From positions 1 through 64,000 of the forward strand of contig NZ_BJVJ01000030.1 of NCBI RefSeq assembly GCF_007989085.1: a stretch of DNA of 64,000 nt, read 5' to 3'. The DNA is from Pseudonocardia sulfidoxydans NBRC 16205 (GTDB taxonomy: Bacteria > Actinomycetota > Actinomycetes > Mycobacteriales > Pseudonocardiaceae). Below are positions 63,729-64,000 of the stretch, piece after piece. The number at the start of each line of letters is the position of its first letter. The stretch's first letter is position 1. The translations under genes and the position numbers were made by a program. A model generated the notes under the pieces. The model was not told the DNA's origin. It saw only the letters and a program-made list of their open reading frames with translations, and made no database searches.

Positions 63729-64000
63729 CATCGAACTCCGCCCACACCGGCCCGCGGCGCGTCGTCTCGACCGTGGCCGCCGACGCGCTGCCCGACCGGG
63801 CCGCCGCCCTGCTGGCCGGCGGCGCCCGCCTCGCGCTCGTCGCCGGACACGACGACCGGCCGTCCGGCGGCGGCCTGCGCACGGTCCACCTGTTCGTGGA
63901 ACCCGGGACCGACGTGCGCACCGAGCTGCACGTCCACCTCGACCCCGACGCGCCGTCGATCCCGAGCCTGGCCGCTCTGTCGTTCCCGGCGGGCCGCTTC
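63725..64000 (+). CDS. hyfG: Hydrogenase-4 large subunit HyfG/HycE-like, N-terminal part (cut by window end)
   Basis: GTG overlaps the hyfF stop. The first 92 residues resemble the NuoC-like (30 kDa) domain that is fused to the large subunit in HycE/HyfG: RAAALLAGGARLALVAGHDD, TVHLFVEPGTDV, DPDAPSIPSLAALSFPAGRF. The nickel-ligand Cys pairs lie beyond the window, so whether it is a true hydrogenase or a cluster-free relative cannot be told here. Confidence 0.8.
   Translation, partial: MTSNSAHTGPRRVVSTVAADALPDRAAALLAGGARLALVAGHDDRPSGGGLRTVHLFVEPGTDVRTELHVHLDPDAPSIPSLAALSFPAGRF

Overview
The window is very GC-rich, densely coded actinobacterial chromosome with frequent GTG starts and many ATGA/GTGA overlaps. 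The left end has the mycobacterial order pknA-pknB-trpG, crgA, PH-domain protein, ppiA and cwsA-like gene, and the right end has the Rv0081-Rv0087-type ArsR plus hydrogenase-4-like operon. With the SARP regulator, CbiMNQO transporter and large catabolic capacity, this suggests a Pseudonocardiaceae-type organism, probably Pseudonocardia (inference; no rRNA gene is present). No tRNA, CRISPR array or intact insertion sequence was recognised.

Layout. 0-9 kb: conserved cell-division/envelope block (pknA tail, pknB, trpG, crgA, PH protein, rhomboid, ppiA, cwsA-like) with DnaA-box-like sites and a 1-kb non-coding repeat region at 4.05-5.1 kb. 9-18.7 kb: single metabolic and regulatory genes (FAD oxidoreductase, WYL regulator, MT-A70 methylase, alcohol dehydrogenase, RibD-type reductase, ECF sigma factor with its DGPF partner, methyltransferase, CPA1 antiporter). 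18.8-24.7 kb: accessory stretch with two adjacent frameshifted genes (Ltp-type lipoprotein, cytochrome P450), an AraC regulator and small enzymes. 24.8-31.2 kb: a SARP/AAA regulator, a hydrolase-glycosyltransferase fusion and a methyltransferase, with 11-bp-phased direct repeats in the divergent promoter. 31.2-38.2 kb: kdpFABC-kdpD with an extra 27-codon gene in front of kdpF and no adjacent kdpE. 38.4-41.2 kb: cbiMNQO cobalt/nickel uptake.

42-57.4 kb is a catabolic island. A sugar-type ABC importer (minus strand) faces a plus-strand operon of Baeyer-Villiger-type monooxygenase, cyclase-family hydrolase, enoyl-CoA hydratase, CoA ligase, two acyl-CoA dehydrogenases, SnoaL-like protein, TetR regulator, LarA-type nickel racemase and glycerate kinase. 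The gene set fits uptake of a solute, oxygenation and ring opening, CoA activation and beta-oxidation, with a 2-hydroxy-acid side branch; the substrate is unknown. A strong TetR-like palindrome lies in the divergent promoter.

57.7-64 kb: an ArsR regulator with an AT-rich palindrome upstream, followed by a membrane-bound hydrogenase-4/complex-I-like operon (NuoB-like subunit, HyfB, HyfC, HyfE, HyfF, and the start of the HyfG/HycE large subunit), cut by the window end. CbiMNQO, LarA and this operon together suggest that nickel or cobalt supply may link several parts of the window.
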